DNA of 64,000 nt from assembly GCA_963693365.1 (NCBI GenBank), contig CAVNZM010000003.1:11098001-11162000 (forward strand), written 5' to 3'. The notes under the pieces were generated by a model. The model was given only the letters and a program-made list of their open reading frames with translations. It was not told the DNA's origin and made no database searches. This document shows, piece by piece, positions 1 through 19,018 of the stretch. Position 1 is the stretch's first letter. Each line of letters opens with the position of its first letter. The stretch is from Amoebidium appalachense. Taxonomy: Eukaryota; Ichthyosporea. The translations under genes were made by a program, and so were the position numbers.

Positions 1-22
1 GTGGTGGGGGTGGTGTTCTTGC

Positions 23-364
23 CTTTATTTTCCTGCCAATGACTACGGCCAGCTCCCCCTCATAATCCACCTCATCCGGCCCAGCGGCTGGAAGCAAAAT
101 TGCATCTGCAGAAGGCGCAGGAAAATGTTGGATATCTAATTAGAATATCCAAGAAAAAGCACCCTTCCCCCTCCTCCTATCATGCCAAACTTCAAATAGA
201 ATATTCAAGAAAAGAGCCCGTTATGATCCAGGACAAGAACCCCCGCCCTGCTCCATTATCTAGGCCGCATAGCCGAAGGCAACCCCCCCCCCCCCTCCCC
301 CCCCTCCCCCCCCCCCCCCTATTTAATCGGACACACAAGGATACACAAGAAGAAAAAGAAATCT

Positions 365-406
<42 letters not shown>

Positions 407-1570
407 AAAAAAAAAAAAGAAGTAAAAAAAAGGGGTAAAGAAGCAAAGGCAAACCGCCCCACCACTCCAGCCCGCCGTCCACCCACTCACAACCCACTAA
501 CCCCATCATTGACTTTCAACAATCACAAGCAATAAAAAAATTAACCACAACAAAACTGTAAAGTAAAACGTGATAAAAAAAGAGAATAGGCACAACCCAC
601 CGTTATGCCCTGTTGCCGAGCTTATTGCCTTTGAAAAGAGAACCGGATATGTGCCCGGAGTGATCTTCACCTCATCGGCATGGTCGCGGTAGTTCAACCC
701 CACACAGATGATGTGTGTTGGGTCAACAGGGGGGAGAAGCTGCAACACAAGAGATGTGAATACATTGCAAGAAGAAAAAAAACATAAACAGGAAAGGTCA
801 TTTAATTAAGGCGTGAACTTAGTAGTTAGGATTGGTAATGATATGTTAGCTTGAAGTTAGCTCATGGCACCGTAGCACCCTAGCTAGAGTATAGTCGGTG
901 CGAGAGATGCTTTTTGCGGCGCACATCGTTGTGCATGTGTCTGCAGAGTGAAAGAAAGAACGGCTCAAATAGGCAGAAATAGCTTTGATTTGTAGTGTAA
1001 CTAACACTAATACAAGAGTGCCTTTCTTATCGACTTACAGGCGGGTACAATTTAGCTATTCATTTTTATTGGGGTTGTAGCGGAAGGGGGAAGGATGGGT
1101 CGGGTCAGGGGGGAGGGGGGGAGGGGGGGGGGGGGGGGGGGGATGGGTGTGTGTGTGTGTGTGTGTGTGTGTCGGGTGGTGGTGGGGGGAGGGAAGGGGA
1201 TGAGGCGGGCCGGTGGCAGCCGGGGGGAAGGGGGTGGGGGTGGGGGGTAGTTTCTCCGAAGAAGCCTTCGATACACACGTAGACACAAGTGCCCTAGTGT
1301 GCACACACATAAAAGAATCTACACCTAGGCTCACAGAGGCAGACACGTCTTCATCTATGTATCTGTTTACACATCTATAGAAACAGATAGTCTCACACAA
1401 AGGCATGAAAATACACCTCTTCCCTTCTCCCTCTTCCGTACGTGTTCTTTACACCTTGATCTTTTGTAACATAGGTCAAGGAGGTTTTTTTTTTTTTTTT
1501 TTTTTTTGCCCCCCCCCCCCCAAAAAAACAAACAAACAAACAAACAAACACACACACACACACACACACA

Positions 1571-1648
<78 letters not shown>

Positions 1649-1823
1649 TTTTCCACCCCTCATCATCTACCTTTGTTATCTTGTGCACTTGTCCTGTGGT
1701 GAAGTCCTTTGCCTCCAAGAACGCATCCTCCCCAGACACAGATACCGGCTCCCCGGTCCTCACATTACCGTCTTGGTCGACATAGCGCACCAGCCGGGTA
1801 TAGTTTGCCGGAAAAAGAGAAGG
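23..1823 (-). CDS. FAH-family hydrolase/tautomerase, copy A (partial)
   Basis: Three exons are visible: complement(1671..1823), (601..739) and (23..105). The gene continues off the left edge, and a first exon with a start codon was not found. Exon 1671-1823 encodes a segment beginning PSLFPANYTRLVRYVDQDG. Exon 601-739 carries ICVGLNYRDHADEVK and GHNG, the family N-terminal signature. Exon 23-105 carries DYEGELAVVIG, whose two Glu residues are metal ligands in this family. Splice phases (0, 1, 0) and the lengths of the last two exons (139 and 83 nt) equal those of copy B at 6030-11992. The acceptors are good (ttcccgttcag, gtgttgcag, ttctgcag). The last donor reads AAG then gcaaga, so it is a GC donor. 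Family members include acylpyruvate hydrolases and oxaloacetate tautomerases (FAHD1/FAHD2); the exact substrate cannot be read from this fragment. Confidence 0.85.
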
Positions 1824-2070
1824 CTGAACGGGAAGAAGAAAATTGTTGAGGGAAAGGGGGGAGAGGGGTGGAGTGAAGGGGGGGGGGGGGGGGGGGAGGA
1901 GGGGTTAGGGAGGGGGGGATAGAGGGGCAGGAAAGTGGCGAACGGAGGGAAGGAGGGGCAAAGAATGTCAACACTAGCCTGAAAAGAGGTGGTGGGTTGG
2001 TGTGGGGGGGGGGGGGGGGGAGGGGGGGAGGGGGGAGGGAGGGACGATGGGGGTTTCGGTGGTAGCGTGT

Positions 2071-2121
<51 letters not shown>

Positions 2122-3199
2122 GATGTACGTTTTTTTTTTTTTTTTTTTGGGGGGGGGGGGGGGGGGGAGGGGGGGGGGGGGGGGGGGGAGGACTCATAAC
2201 TGTAGCATGCACGCAGCAGGAAGAGAGGGATAGCTAATTCGGTTCGTAATGGTGACGGCCACAAAAAGTCTCCCAACAGGCATGTCATAGTGCTGCTTTA
2301 TGCTCCCCCCTGCTTCTTCTCGCTCTGAATTGTAATCATGTTACCTTCTTGCTCGATTTTAAGTTTGAGGTCTAGAGAGCTACTGTCGAAAAGCTGCTCA
2401 CAACCTCATTCGAACTTAAAAGATGGTCGATGGTAGGGAACATCAGTCATGCAGAATGACACTTACATCCATTATTATCACCGCTTGATTCCTTCAGACA
2501 ACACGCACTTGTAGCCCTTCTTCGGTTTGCTAGCAAATGATAGCTGCGCGTAAAAAGGTAATTGAGAAAGCAAGGCCTGTCAACTATTGAGAAAACTTTG
2601 CAAGGCAAAACTTTGGGGCCGAAAAAAATAACAGAACAAAACGAAAAAGCCTCCTGACTGTCTAACAAAGGAGCAGCCATAATTTTTGGCGCCACAATGG
2701 AAATTACCAAATATGGGCAAAAATGAGCACTGGAACTGTGCGAGGCGCTGTTATGATTGGTTGGAGTCATGTCATTGTTTCGGCCGGCACCTCGGGCTCA
2801 CGGTCCCGCGGCTTTTCTTTCTCTTCCTTTTTTTTTAGCTTCTCAGTTTTTTTGTTTCTTTTTCAGTGGTTTTTCCCCTTGGGTGCATGTAAGAGAAACA
2901 CATGGACTGTGATTTAAACCTATAGGATCTTATGTTTGGCCTCTAAGCCTAAATTTTTAGACGAATTACGGGGTTGTTTACGAACCCCCTTTTTTTTTGA
3001 ATCTTTGCCCGGCCCCGTCTTCATCCTCTAAAGGAAAAGTAGGTTCCTGACGGTCCATGTTTGGTTACTGTAGGGCAGAAGTGGCGGGGTTTTCTCCTGG
3101 TTTTTGCTCCCAATGAGATGGACAATGGCGCATCAAAACCCGTTTTGGACTGCTTCACACGCATACGCACACATGCACCCACACAAGCACGCACGTATG

Positions 3200-3235
<36 letters not shown>

Positions 3236-4044
3236 AACGCACACACACACACACGGACACACTCGATCTCTCTCTCCCCCCCCTCCCCCTCCCCCCCTCT
3301 CTATCTCTATCTCTCTTCCTCTCTCTCTCTCTCTCCCCCTCCTTCCCTCCCTCCCTCCCTCCCTCCCCCCCCCTCCCTCCCCCCCCCCCCCTTCTCTTTC
3401 CCCCTCTCCCTCCCCTCCCCCCTCCCCTTTCCTCTCACCCTCCCCCTCCCCCTCCCTCCCTTCCTCCCCCCTCCCCTCCCCCTCCCCCTCCCCCTCCCCT
3501 TCCTTCTCCCACTCCCCCTCCCCCTCCCCCTCCCCCTCCCCACTCCCTCTCCCACTCCCACTCCCTCTCCCTCTCCTCTCCCTCTCCCTCTCCCCCTCCC
3601 CCTCCCCTCCCTCTACCCTCCCTCTCTTTTCCCTCTCCCGTCCCTACTCTCTTTCTCTCCCTCCCCCCCCCCCCCCCCGTCTCTCTTTCTCTCTTCCCTC
3701 CCTCTCTCCGTCCTCCCTCCCTCTCTCCCTCCCTCCCTCCCTCCCTCCCTCCCTCCCTCCCTCCCTCCCCCCCCCCTCCCTCCCTCCCCCCTTCCCCCTC
3801 CCCCTCCCCCTCCCTCTCTCTTCTTCTTCCTCTCTCTCTCTCTCTCTCTCCCTCCCCCTCTCCCCCTCCCCCCCCCCCCCCTCTCTCTTTCTCTCTTCTC
3901 TCTCTCCCTCTCTCCCCCCCCCCTCCCCCCCTTCCTCCTCTCCCTCTCCCCCCCTCCCCCCAGCTATCCCCTCTACATATGTATATATGTTACGGTTTAT
4001 GTCTCCCCCCCCCGCTTTCCTCCCCCACCTCCCCCTCCCCCTCT

Positions 4045-4076
<32 letters not shown>

Positions 4077-4178
4077 CCCTGACCCCATCCCATAGACATT
4101 CACCTACAGCTTATGGTGTCTCCATTTACCTATGTTCAAATGTTCGTCCCCCCTTATCCCCCTTCCTTCCTTAGTCCC

Positions 4179-4212
<34 letters not shown>

Positions 4213-4915
4213 CCCCCTTCCCCACCTCCCCACCTCCCGCTGCCCCCTTCCCTCGTTTTCCCCCATGCTGGTCCTTCCCTTTCTTTGTGTAATCGCCACA
4301 CGAAACCGCACTTTTTTGCGTTGCCCCTTTTGTCGCATTTGCTAAGCCTAGGTTTCTATTATACTTCTCCTTCGATGCCCCTGATGACTATCCCATGTGT
4401 TTTCTTTTCTAAGTCTGTTTTGCCTTTTCTTCTCACTCCCCCCCCCCCTCCCCCCCCCTCCCCCCCCCCCCCCCCGCGCCCAACACACCCACACCCACAC
4501 AACATTTGAATCTCTCCTCCCGTCTCTCTTTCCCCCCTTCCTGCGCCCCCCTCCCCGCTCCCCCTCACCCTGCTCTTCCCCCCCCCCCCCAACCCCACTC
4601 TCCCCTCTGCTCCCCCCCTCTCCCACTGCCCCATAGTCGGTTGCTTTGTCCTCTTAGTTTTCCCACCTCACCTCCCTTCCTTTTTTTTCTTCGTCTTTCT
4701 TCCGTCTTCGAACCCAAAACTCGATTCCTTACCAGCACTACGTGCACACACACAGATACACGGACATTATATACATATAGACATACACACACACTATACA
4801 CACACAGGCACGCACGGACACACGCACGCACGTGCGTACACACGCACACACACATCACACGAGCACTTTTCATCATGGAATTGCAGCCTCCCCCCCCCCC
4901 CCCCCCCCCCCCCCA

Positions 4916-5071
4916 GGGGAATAGGTCGAAACTCGGGTACTGTGGATGACGTGGGCCCCCCCCTGAGGATGGGCTCTGCTTATTATGCATACTCTTTATG
5001 TATGGCTTGCATTCTGCATCGTGTTATCCGTTTGTTCTTGTGTACTTCGTACTTTTTGACGCATTCAAAAC
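4916..5071 (+). repeat. dispersed repeat copy, subfamily A
   Basis: Contains tcgaaactcgggtactgtgg, gatgggctctgcttattatg and gtgtacttcgtac, and ends gcattcaaaaccccc. Nearly identical to 9093-9246. It lies upstream of the first visible FAH-B exon, perhaps in its 5' intron. Confidence 0.85.
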
Positions 5072-5541
5072 CCCCCCCCCCCTCTCCCCCCCCCCCCCCC
5101 CCCCCCCCCGCCCCGCCCCTCCCCGCCCCGCCTTCTCCCCCTCCCCCCCTTTCCTTCCCTGCCTTTGGAGCCTACGCATATTCCCCTAACCTTTACCTCC
5201 CCCCCCCTTCCCAGTGTTGGCTTCGAGCATCAGGGCACGAGTGCCTCTTCTATCAGCCGTCAGACACTATGCTACGGTACCTATCCCCCCCCCCCCCCCC
5301 CCCCCCCCCTCCCCCCCCCCCCCCCCCCCCCCCCTCCTCCCCCCCCCCCCCCCCCCCCCCCCCCTTCACCCACCCACCCCTCCCCCTCCTTCCCAAAAAT
5401 TGGAATGAAAATAAGAATAAAATGTACGTTCAAATGTTCCCACAGGTACACATACATACAGAGGTACATACACCTATCCACAGCCACAATCATGACAATT
5501 TCTAATGAGAATCTGTTTATTCTTATTTGTTGCCTGTTGTG

Positions 5542-5589
<48 letters not shown>

Positions 5590-5729
5590 CGCCCTGTAGG
5601 GCTGCCAATCTTCCCGCCCACCCTTTCTTCCCAATTCAACCTCCCACACGGGTTCAGGCCAACATAGAAATACCATTTCATCAGAGGATTAGAAGAGAAC
5701 ATTTCACACCCCCTGCATGCGCGCGCGCG

Positions 5730-5868
<139 letters not shown>

Positions 5869-5941
5869 CGCTCACCTGGTCCCCCCCCCCCCCCCTTTCC
5901 CGCCGTCCTCCATTATCCTCCCTCCTCCCCCCTCTTATCCC

Positions 5942-5988
<47 letters not shown>

Positions 5989-6029
5989 AAAACATATTAC
6001 AAAAAACTAAAAATAAAATGCTATAAAAG

Positions 6030-11992
<5,963 letters not shown>

Positions 11993-12616
11993 AGACTATC
12001 CCTTGAGAGGCATTTGACGAGATAATTGTCATGATTTCCTGTATTTACACATGTTTTTTTAATGTGAAGTTATGATGCATTCATAATGTTATTATGCATG
12101 TTGATATAATGGGTTGTTTGCGATTCAACACCATTAAGTAAGTACATAGAACACCTGGAATTTTGTATGTGGAATTGATGATAATGGTTACACGGGAATT
12201 TCGAATACACGGCAATGGTGTTACATTGTGGGCAAGCATTGTGTGCTCCTGGTCGATACACAAAAGCACAGACACCAGGGTTCGAAGAGAGAGAAAAGTA
12301 ACCCTTTTTACACGTAAAGTTGAACCGTCTTGTGCGTTATTAACTGGTTTGGTCAACTCTACGTGTATTTTGTAGTTTCTTTCGCTCCAGCTTTGCTTTC
12401 TGTTTTCACCTACCCCCCCATCCACTTCAACACACACACACACACACGTGCACATGCACACACACACACACACACATACACACACACACTCTCTCTCTTT
12501 CTCTCTCCCCCCCCCCCCCCCCCCCCCTCTCTCTCTCTCTCGCTCGCTCTCTCCCTCTCTCCCTCCCTCCAAGGTAGCTCTTATTTTTCAATTGCAAGGC
12601 TGACAAAACTTGACGT

Positions 12617-12787
12617 GGTCCTGCCCTGCGCCGGCAGAGACAAGATGCTCGCAGCTGTACAGCTATCTTGAGGCCCTGGACTTGATCTTGATGATCTGTG
12701 GACCCGGGCCACCACCCCCCCCCCCCCCCCCCCCCGATCTCGATCGTAGACTTAGGCTGATCTGCTGAGACGGATTAGTATATGTCA
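12617..12787 (+). repeat. left arm of long inverted repeat
   Basis: Begins ggtcctgccctgcgcc and ends gagacggattagtatatgtc. It matches the reverse complement of 16517-16706 almost throughout, including a poly-C run at the same place (12715-12735), where the other arm has poly-G. Confidence 0.85.
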
Positions 12788-13347
12788 GGGGGGGGGGGGG
12801 GGGGGGGGGAAGGGGGGAGGGTCAGAGAAAGAAGGGACGAGACACGAGGGACGAGAGGGAGGGAGGTGGGACCCGTGGGGACAGGGGGAAGAAGGAAGGA
12901 GAAAGTAGGAGAGGATGAAAGGGTGTTCGGATTAGGACGAAGACAGTCCCCCCCGGCGGGGGGGAACGGGGCAGAGGGAGGGATAGAGGTTTGGTGGGTG
13001 TGTGCAGGAGGGGAGGAGATGGGGAATACAGTCGAATTTCAAAGTGTAAAACACCGTACCGAGTTTTTCTAATGATTGAAGTCGAAGGAAGGAGGTGTAA
13101 TCATGATCTCTGTATGCTTTACGATGAAACGGAGGAGGTGCAAAAGGGTTCCAAGCAAAAACTGAGGCAGCGAGAGCGGAAAAGGGTAGGATGGGGGACG
13201 GGCAAGAGACTCAAGGGGCGAAAGACAGAGGCAGCATCCGAATGCAATGACCGGACCTTTCAAGCAGCAGCAGTATAGCATTACGAAAGCAAAACGCACA
13301 CAAATGAAAGCTTTAAAACACAAAAAGAAAACTGTGGATGTGGGCAC

Positions 13348-13432
13348 TGGCAGTTCCCTGCAAGGCAGCAAACACAAAGCAGCTTCCACAGCGTTTCCCT
13401 GCAAGGCAGCAAACACAAAGCAGCTTCCACAG
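13348..13432 (+). repeat. ~40-bp direct repeat, two copies
   Basis: ttccctgcaaggcagcaaac followed by acaaagcagcttccacag appears twice with only a 3-base spacer. Confidence 0.9.
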
Positions 13433-13968
13433 CTCCGTGGACCAGATAAGCATTTCTTTTGGGTTAGCTCATGGCGCAGTGCAGGAAAGACTGGGTAAGA
13501 AGGGTTTTCGTGACATGGCAAGCACAGCGCCACAGAAAGCAAACTGCTCAGCCCAAAAAAGTGCTGCTTAGAGAAAACTCTGAGAAAAGGCACAGGCTAT
13601 CAACCGAAATGACTAGGTATGTACAAGCACTGCCTTACCTGGACGGTCATCGCACTGGTAAAATCAGACAGGTGCCACAAACTGCCGGAGTCCGTTAGCA
13701 GGTGTCGTCGTTCGAACGAAGCGCCACGCAACAGTGAAGCTCCTCCTTCACCATCTTGTCTTCTTTTCTGCTACAAACCACCACGTTGTAGCCAGGCCGT
13801 GCTGTGTACAAAGCTGCAACTGACACTGCCTGACTGACGCGAGCGGGTATATGAAGAAGTTCCTGAGACGTCGACCTTGCTACATGATTTTGGACCAATA
13901 GGAAACGGAAAATCCATTCCACGATTTTGGAAAAGATACATCGCGTAAGTTGGGAAAAATTAGAATTC

Positions 13969-13971
<3 letters not shown>

Positions 13972-14033
<62 letters not shown>
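13972..14033 (+). repeat. (AT)n microsatellite
   Basis: About 30 AT units. Confidence 0.95.
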
Positions 14034-14035
<2 letters not shown>

Positions 14036-14160
14036 TATTATAAGGCTTATATATATGTATATATCATAGTATATAAATAGAAAACAATATGTTTTGTGAA
14101 TGGCCGCTCCCCCAATGGTTGAGCAAATAAAAAATGTATAAGGAAAGTGTCATCTTCCCA

Positions 14161-15952
14161 TGATTAACGGCAAGACTTAGAAGTTGAGTTTTTATATATG
14201 TTTATTAGTTTGTTGTAGTTTGTTTCCTTTTCCCTTTTTCTTTCTTCCTTTCTTTCTTTCCTTTCTGTTTCCGTGTGCACAAATATCTTAGATCTGTGTA
14301 CACATCGAGCTATTTAGCCCGCGCACACGTATTGTTGTTTGTGTCAATGTCTAAATAAGTCATCCAAGCAGATCTCGATATATTTTCCCAAATATAGTAA
14401 CCTACCCTACATTCCTCATTAATTCTATTCGATTCCTTTCCCATTCCATTCCTTTCTATCCTCATTCCTTTTCCTTCTTTTCCCACGACATAGAATTGCT
14501 CTATGTTCCCCAACTATTAGGAATACTTATATTTAGACGTGTTATGTTAAGAACATGTATAAATATATGATGTGAACTCATAGATACATAAGTGGTTTCA
14601 TTTTGTTAAATGTTTCCGTACTTTTATTAGAAGATTACTTTCATTAGAGGATTGCGTTTTATCTTCTATGTGTCCACAGGCATTTCGATCGATTTATTTT
14701 ACCCTCATAGTTTTCGTCTTTCTGATTGGAAAATAGAGTTTTCGTTCTTTTGATTGGTTTATTCAAGTTGATTTCACATTCCTGAGTATAAAAGGAACTT
14801 CATCTTGAAATAAATACCAAGCAGTCGAATTCATTTCCTATGGTTCCAGAAATCATTTCTCCGGTTGTGTTTCTCCCGTGTGTCTCTGTGTTGTGTATAA
14901 CATAACACCCATCTGTGCTCTCTGCTTCTCCATTTACCCACACAAAATAACAGGTTTACGGCCCCTTTGCACGCTAACACACAATCTCGTTACAACCGCG
15001 AAATTCCTCCGTACATACTGCTTCAACCATGACTGACAAACCGTCGTACATCAACCTTCCACAATGGAATCCGTCACGAGAAGAACGATGAGAAGCGTCT
15101 CAACTATTTCGAGTGGGAGCCACTCATTCACCGTTTCATAAGAACCACCATAGCCGAGAAATTCGTTGATGCCATCAAGAGACCACAGTGAATTGACGGC
15201 TCTGACGCTAACCAGTGGCTAGGCTACGGCACCAAGGACTCCTACAAGAAAGTTTCCGACGTCCTCGACCAGATCCTCAACCAGTCCGTTCATCCTACAG
15301 AGCTCTACGACTCCGGCCGCATGCAAGACGGTGTTCACGGTGGAGAAGTCTTCCACAACCTGCGTATGGCTTATGTGGCAGAGAAGGAGGCCCGCGTCAC
15401 TCAGATTCAAGTCACCTACGAGGAGCTTGAACTACGAGACTTCCCCAACGTCACAGCGTACCTCACCCGCCTCCAACGTCTGGCTACGACACTTGCCTGC
15501 CTCGACGAGCCCGTCCAACACAAGGATGTCGTGCGCAAGTTCTTCCTTCACCTACGCAAGAACACCGCCCTGGTCTGACCGACCCCACCCCCGTTAGTAC
15601 TGTGATAACCAGTCCACCATTTGCCCTCCTGCACACCAACAGCATCAAGCACCGGACCAAACACATTGCCGTCCGGTACCACAACACGAAGGACTACATC
15701 AAGAGTGGGGATGTGGTCGTCACCTACGTGTCCACCAAGGACAACGTGGCCGACATCTTCACCAAGGCCCTGCCCGGGCCCTCCCACGAGCAGCACCGTG
15801 CTTCCCTCAGTCTTCGTGACTGAGTGTGCCCCCCCCCTCCCATGATTAACGGCAAGACTTAGAAGTTGAGTTTTTATATATGTTTATTAGTTTGTTGTAG
15901 TTTGTTTCCTTTTCCCTTTTCCTTTCTTCCTTTCTTTCTTTCCTTTCTGTTT
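14161..15952 (+). mobile_element. internally deleted Ty1/copia LTR retrotransposon
   Basis: A 110-nt stretch at 14161-14270 (starting tgattaacggcaagactt) recurs almost exactly at 15843-15952, marking the 5' ends of the two LTRs. The right LTR is truncated there. The left LTR runs on to about 14960 and holds a TATAAAAG at 14787-14794 and an aaataaat poly-A-like site near 14809, which fits an LTR promoter. Internal sequence has a gag-like frame from about 15029 to 15578, with a frameshift near 15080 and an in-frame TGA near 15190. It is joined directly to the C-terminal end of copia RNase H (YVSTKDNVADIFTKALPG), ending at 15823. Protease, integrase and reverse transcriptase are missing. It is non-autonomous or dead, and nested inside the inverted repeats 12617-16706. 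Confidence 0.8.
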
Positions 15953-16516
15953 GGGGGGGTATACTGAGGCTGCAGTAGATAAAATTATCGACAAAAAGGT
16001 TATCGAAGGTAAGGAACGTAAGGCAAATTATTATTTTATTCGTTTTTGAGGGAGGTTATCAGGAGGATCAGTGGTTGCCTGAGTTTCATTTGGATTGCCC
16101 GTTTTCTATTCGTGCTTATGAGGCTAGGTTAGTGCAGAGGGAGTTGCCTCGTGCTCCCTCTTAGAGCCGAAGAGAGTTATTCCTCAATTTAATCGTGGTG
16201 TGAAATAGTCGGTGAGGGAGGGGGCCGGGGGGGGGAGTGCAGATGCAAATACACGTAGACACACGGGGGGAGGGGGAGGGGGGGGGGGGGGGGGGGGACC
16301 GAGGAGGAGTGTGAACGTAGTCGTAGGAATTTAATTTATTATCATAGGTGTTTCCGTAGGTATCAAGCTTAATAATATGGTGTAGATTAATATAATATTA
16401 TTTTCTTCGTAATTTATTTAATTTTTTGGAGACAGATTAGTCTATGTCTTTTTCGGGGGTGTTAATTGTAATGTGACTGAGGTGGGACTCAGCTTTTCCG
16501 GGGGCCGGGGGGGGAG

Positions 16517-16568
16517 TTGACATATACTAATCCGTCTCAGCAGATCATCCTAAGTCTACGATCAAGAT

Positions 16569-16612
<44 letters not shown>

Positions 16613-16706
16613 GGGGTGGCCCGGGTCCACAGATCGTCCAGGGCCTCAAGTCAAGATCAGCTGCACAGCTGCCGGCATCGTGTCTCTGCAGGCGCAGGGC
16701 AGGACC
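16517..16706 (-). repeat. right arm of long inverted repeat
   Basis: Reverse complement of 12617-12787. Reading inward to outward on the plus strand: ttgacatatactaatccgtc, a G run of about 41 bases (16571-16611), then ggcccgggtccacagatc and ending gcgcagggcaggacc. The arms are ~3.9 kb apart; the segment between contains the copia remnant, an (AT)n array and no intact transposase. Confidence 0.85.
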
Positions 16707-17233
16707 CCGTCAGCTGGAGCAGCCGGCCAATAGAATTAGTGATAGTGTATAGGATAGATTTTAGGAGGACTTTGGAATGTGATAAGTTCGGGCAGAAGCC
16801 CTTGTAAATTTTGGCAAGTTCTGATAGTGCTGTCTGCCAAATGTATGTATATATTGTGGTACAGGAAAGAGTAGAGGGGGGGGAGGGGGGGGAGATAGTA
16901 TGAAATGTAGATTTAGACTCTGCGGTGCCACTAGGGGAAGGGAGAGGGGCGAGACAAGGGTATTTATAGTGGTGTGAGCCGATAGACTTGGCGCACGATA
17001 GAGTTCCCTAGATCGGAATGTATGGAATGTGGCATCGTGGGGGGGCCAGGTGATGATGATCTTTGAGGGCACGGCCTTGATGGCCGCAGTTGTGACTTAG
17101 CTTGATCCCAGTTGCCCGTCCGATGGAGCCCGGCCTATAGATAAACTTTACTGTTTTTTGTACACGTTCGTTCCTTTCCGTGTGTGTACACTTAGAAGAG
17201 TGCCGCGTCTCTATACACGTTAGGATACGACAG

Positions 17234-17270
<37 letters not shown>

Positions 17271-18002
17271 TCGGAGAGAGAGAGAGAGAGAAAGCCTTGA
17301 AAGAGATCTAGAGAAAGAGAGAGGGGAGTACGGCACGGTGAGGAGCCTCATGTGAGAGAGAGAGAGAGGATGTCCACAATGTACATGTTCTGTCACATTG
17401 AATACTATGTGTGAGTCTCCGACTGTTAAATTGTGTCCGTAAATCAGTAATACTATGTGTACAGGCAGGTAGCTAGACGTTTTTCTCGATAGATGTGGTC
17501 TTTTTTTCCTACGTTAACGTACGCGTGGCCATGTGTGTAGGTTTTTTGGCCGCTGGGGTGTGGTCAGGTGACCCACCCATGTATCATGTTTTTTGTGTCA
17601 TGTTTTGTTAGGTTTTTTGGCCGCTGGGGTGTGGTCAGGTGACCCACCCATGTATCATGTTTTTTGTGTCTGATGTTTTGTGTCATGTCATGTTGAACTT
17701 CATGTCATTTAATCAGTTGTACGGAGTCTAGCACCTGTTACATGTACTTGTGAGTAGAAGTTTCTGTAGAGTATGGGGGCGCCATTTATGGTATGTATGT
17801 ATATATTACTGTAATACATGTACTCAGTAGACCATCTGTATAGTATTGCATGTAAACGCGTAGTTCGTGTAATTCGAATCTGTACAAATTCACTAAGATA
17901 GAAGATCTGCAGCAGTGCCACGTCTGCATTTAAATTAATAAATGTTAGCATGTATCATACATGTACAGTCGATACGTTGGCCTCTATACCAGGCGGCACC
18001 GT

Positions 18003-18045
<43 letters not shown>

Positions 18046-18249
18046 CAAGTCCAATGCATGGGTATCCAAATGCATATCCGGGAGCCTGCAGCCAATAGAT
18101 CGCTCTGTGACTTCGGAAGCGTCATCTTGCTATCTCCCCCCGGAAACACCATATCACCAAGGTACGTCTGCCAGAGTCCGACTCTATGTGCCGATCTCGA
18201 AACACAGTTATATTTCTGTTAAGTTATTTCTGCACCCATAAAAATTTAC
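16707..18249. other. intergenic, no gene recognised
   Basis: Unique AT-balanced DNA with a (GA)n stretch (17238-17300), the 73-bp direct repeat and a poly-C run at 18007-18042. Confidence 0.6.
17538..17685 (+). repeat. ~73-bp direct repeat, two copies
   Basis: ggttttttggccgctggggt through catgttttttgtgtc occurs twice back to back. Confidence 0.9.
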
Positions 18250-18556
18250 GAATTCACTGTTTGATGCCTACCGTAGCCATGATGCCGCAAACGATGGCAC
18301 TGCTGGCGCGGCCGCCGTGACCAAACGTTACCGTCACATGCACAACCTACCGGTCGATCAATTTGAAAAAACAATATCCAATATACCGGTGTCTAAATTT
18401 ACGGATTTTACGTGTTTTGAGGGGTATCTATCAATAGGAACCCAGGGTATGGAGAGCCGCGCGCAGTGCTGCCCTGCGGAAACGCCGATCGATGAACACA
18501 TGCATTATGCCACTTATTTCAAAGAAATCATCATGAACACCACACAAGAAGACTAA
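18250..18556 (+). CDS. unrecognised short frame, possible terminal exon
   Basis: Open from just after TAA at 18239 to TAA 18554-18556, about 100 codons, composition normal and not repeat-derived. It contains TKRYRHMHNLPVDQFEKT, TCFEGYLSIGTQGMESRAQ and ends KEIIMNTTQED. I do not recognise the family. The first internal ATG is 18317. There is no upstream exon I can join with confidence; it could be a 3' exon or a transposon fragment. Confidence 0.3.
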
Positions 18557-18773
18557 AATAAGTTGTTTAATATAGTTTACTGACACAATTCCAAAAAAAT
18601 GAAGCCTTTTCCTACAATTATGTAGCTAATAATACTCTTCATCCTCCACCCAGGACAACCCTGTATGGTACGTCTGTCCAGTATAGGGTAAAATACCACG
18701 CGCGAGATAGGCTTGGCTATTTTCCTATTGGTTTAGATTTATCAGTTTGCTCCGGACCGATCGATTGTCGGAA

Positions 18774-18983
18774 AGTAGTCGTTTTTGCTACCACCTACTG
18801 AGGCGGTGTCTCCTTTCTCAGATTTTTTTTTTTTTTTTTACCTTAAATGGGACCGTTTTTGCTAACACGTACTGACGTGTTGCCGCACGTGCGACGTTAT
18901 ACATCTACTGCGGCTAGTACTGCCAACACGTACTGATTGCCGCACGTGCGACGTTATACATCTACTTGAGGCGGTCCCTTTTT

Positions 18984-19018
<35 letters not shown>

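Noticed and set aside
2447-2770. 107-codon minus-strand frame as the missing first exon of FAH copy A
   Set aside because: Its MAAPLLDSQ start is tempting, but no GT donor in the right phase follows and no homology to FAH N-termini is visible.
3061-4301. Long frames rich in Pro, Ser and Leu on the plus strand and Gly/Arg/Glu on the minus strand
   Set aside because: They are translations of C/T-only simple sequence; no conserved residues, and overlapping frames are equally open.
13695-13970. 91-codon minus-strand frame as a gene
   Set aside because: No family resemblance, and it sits inside the inverted-repeat element beside an (AT)n array.
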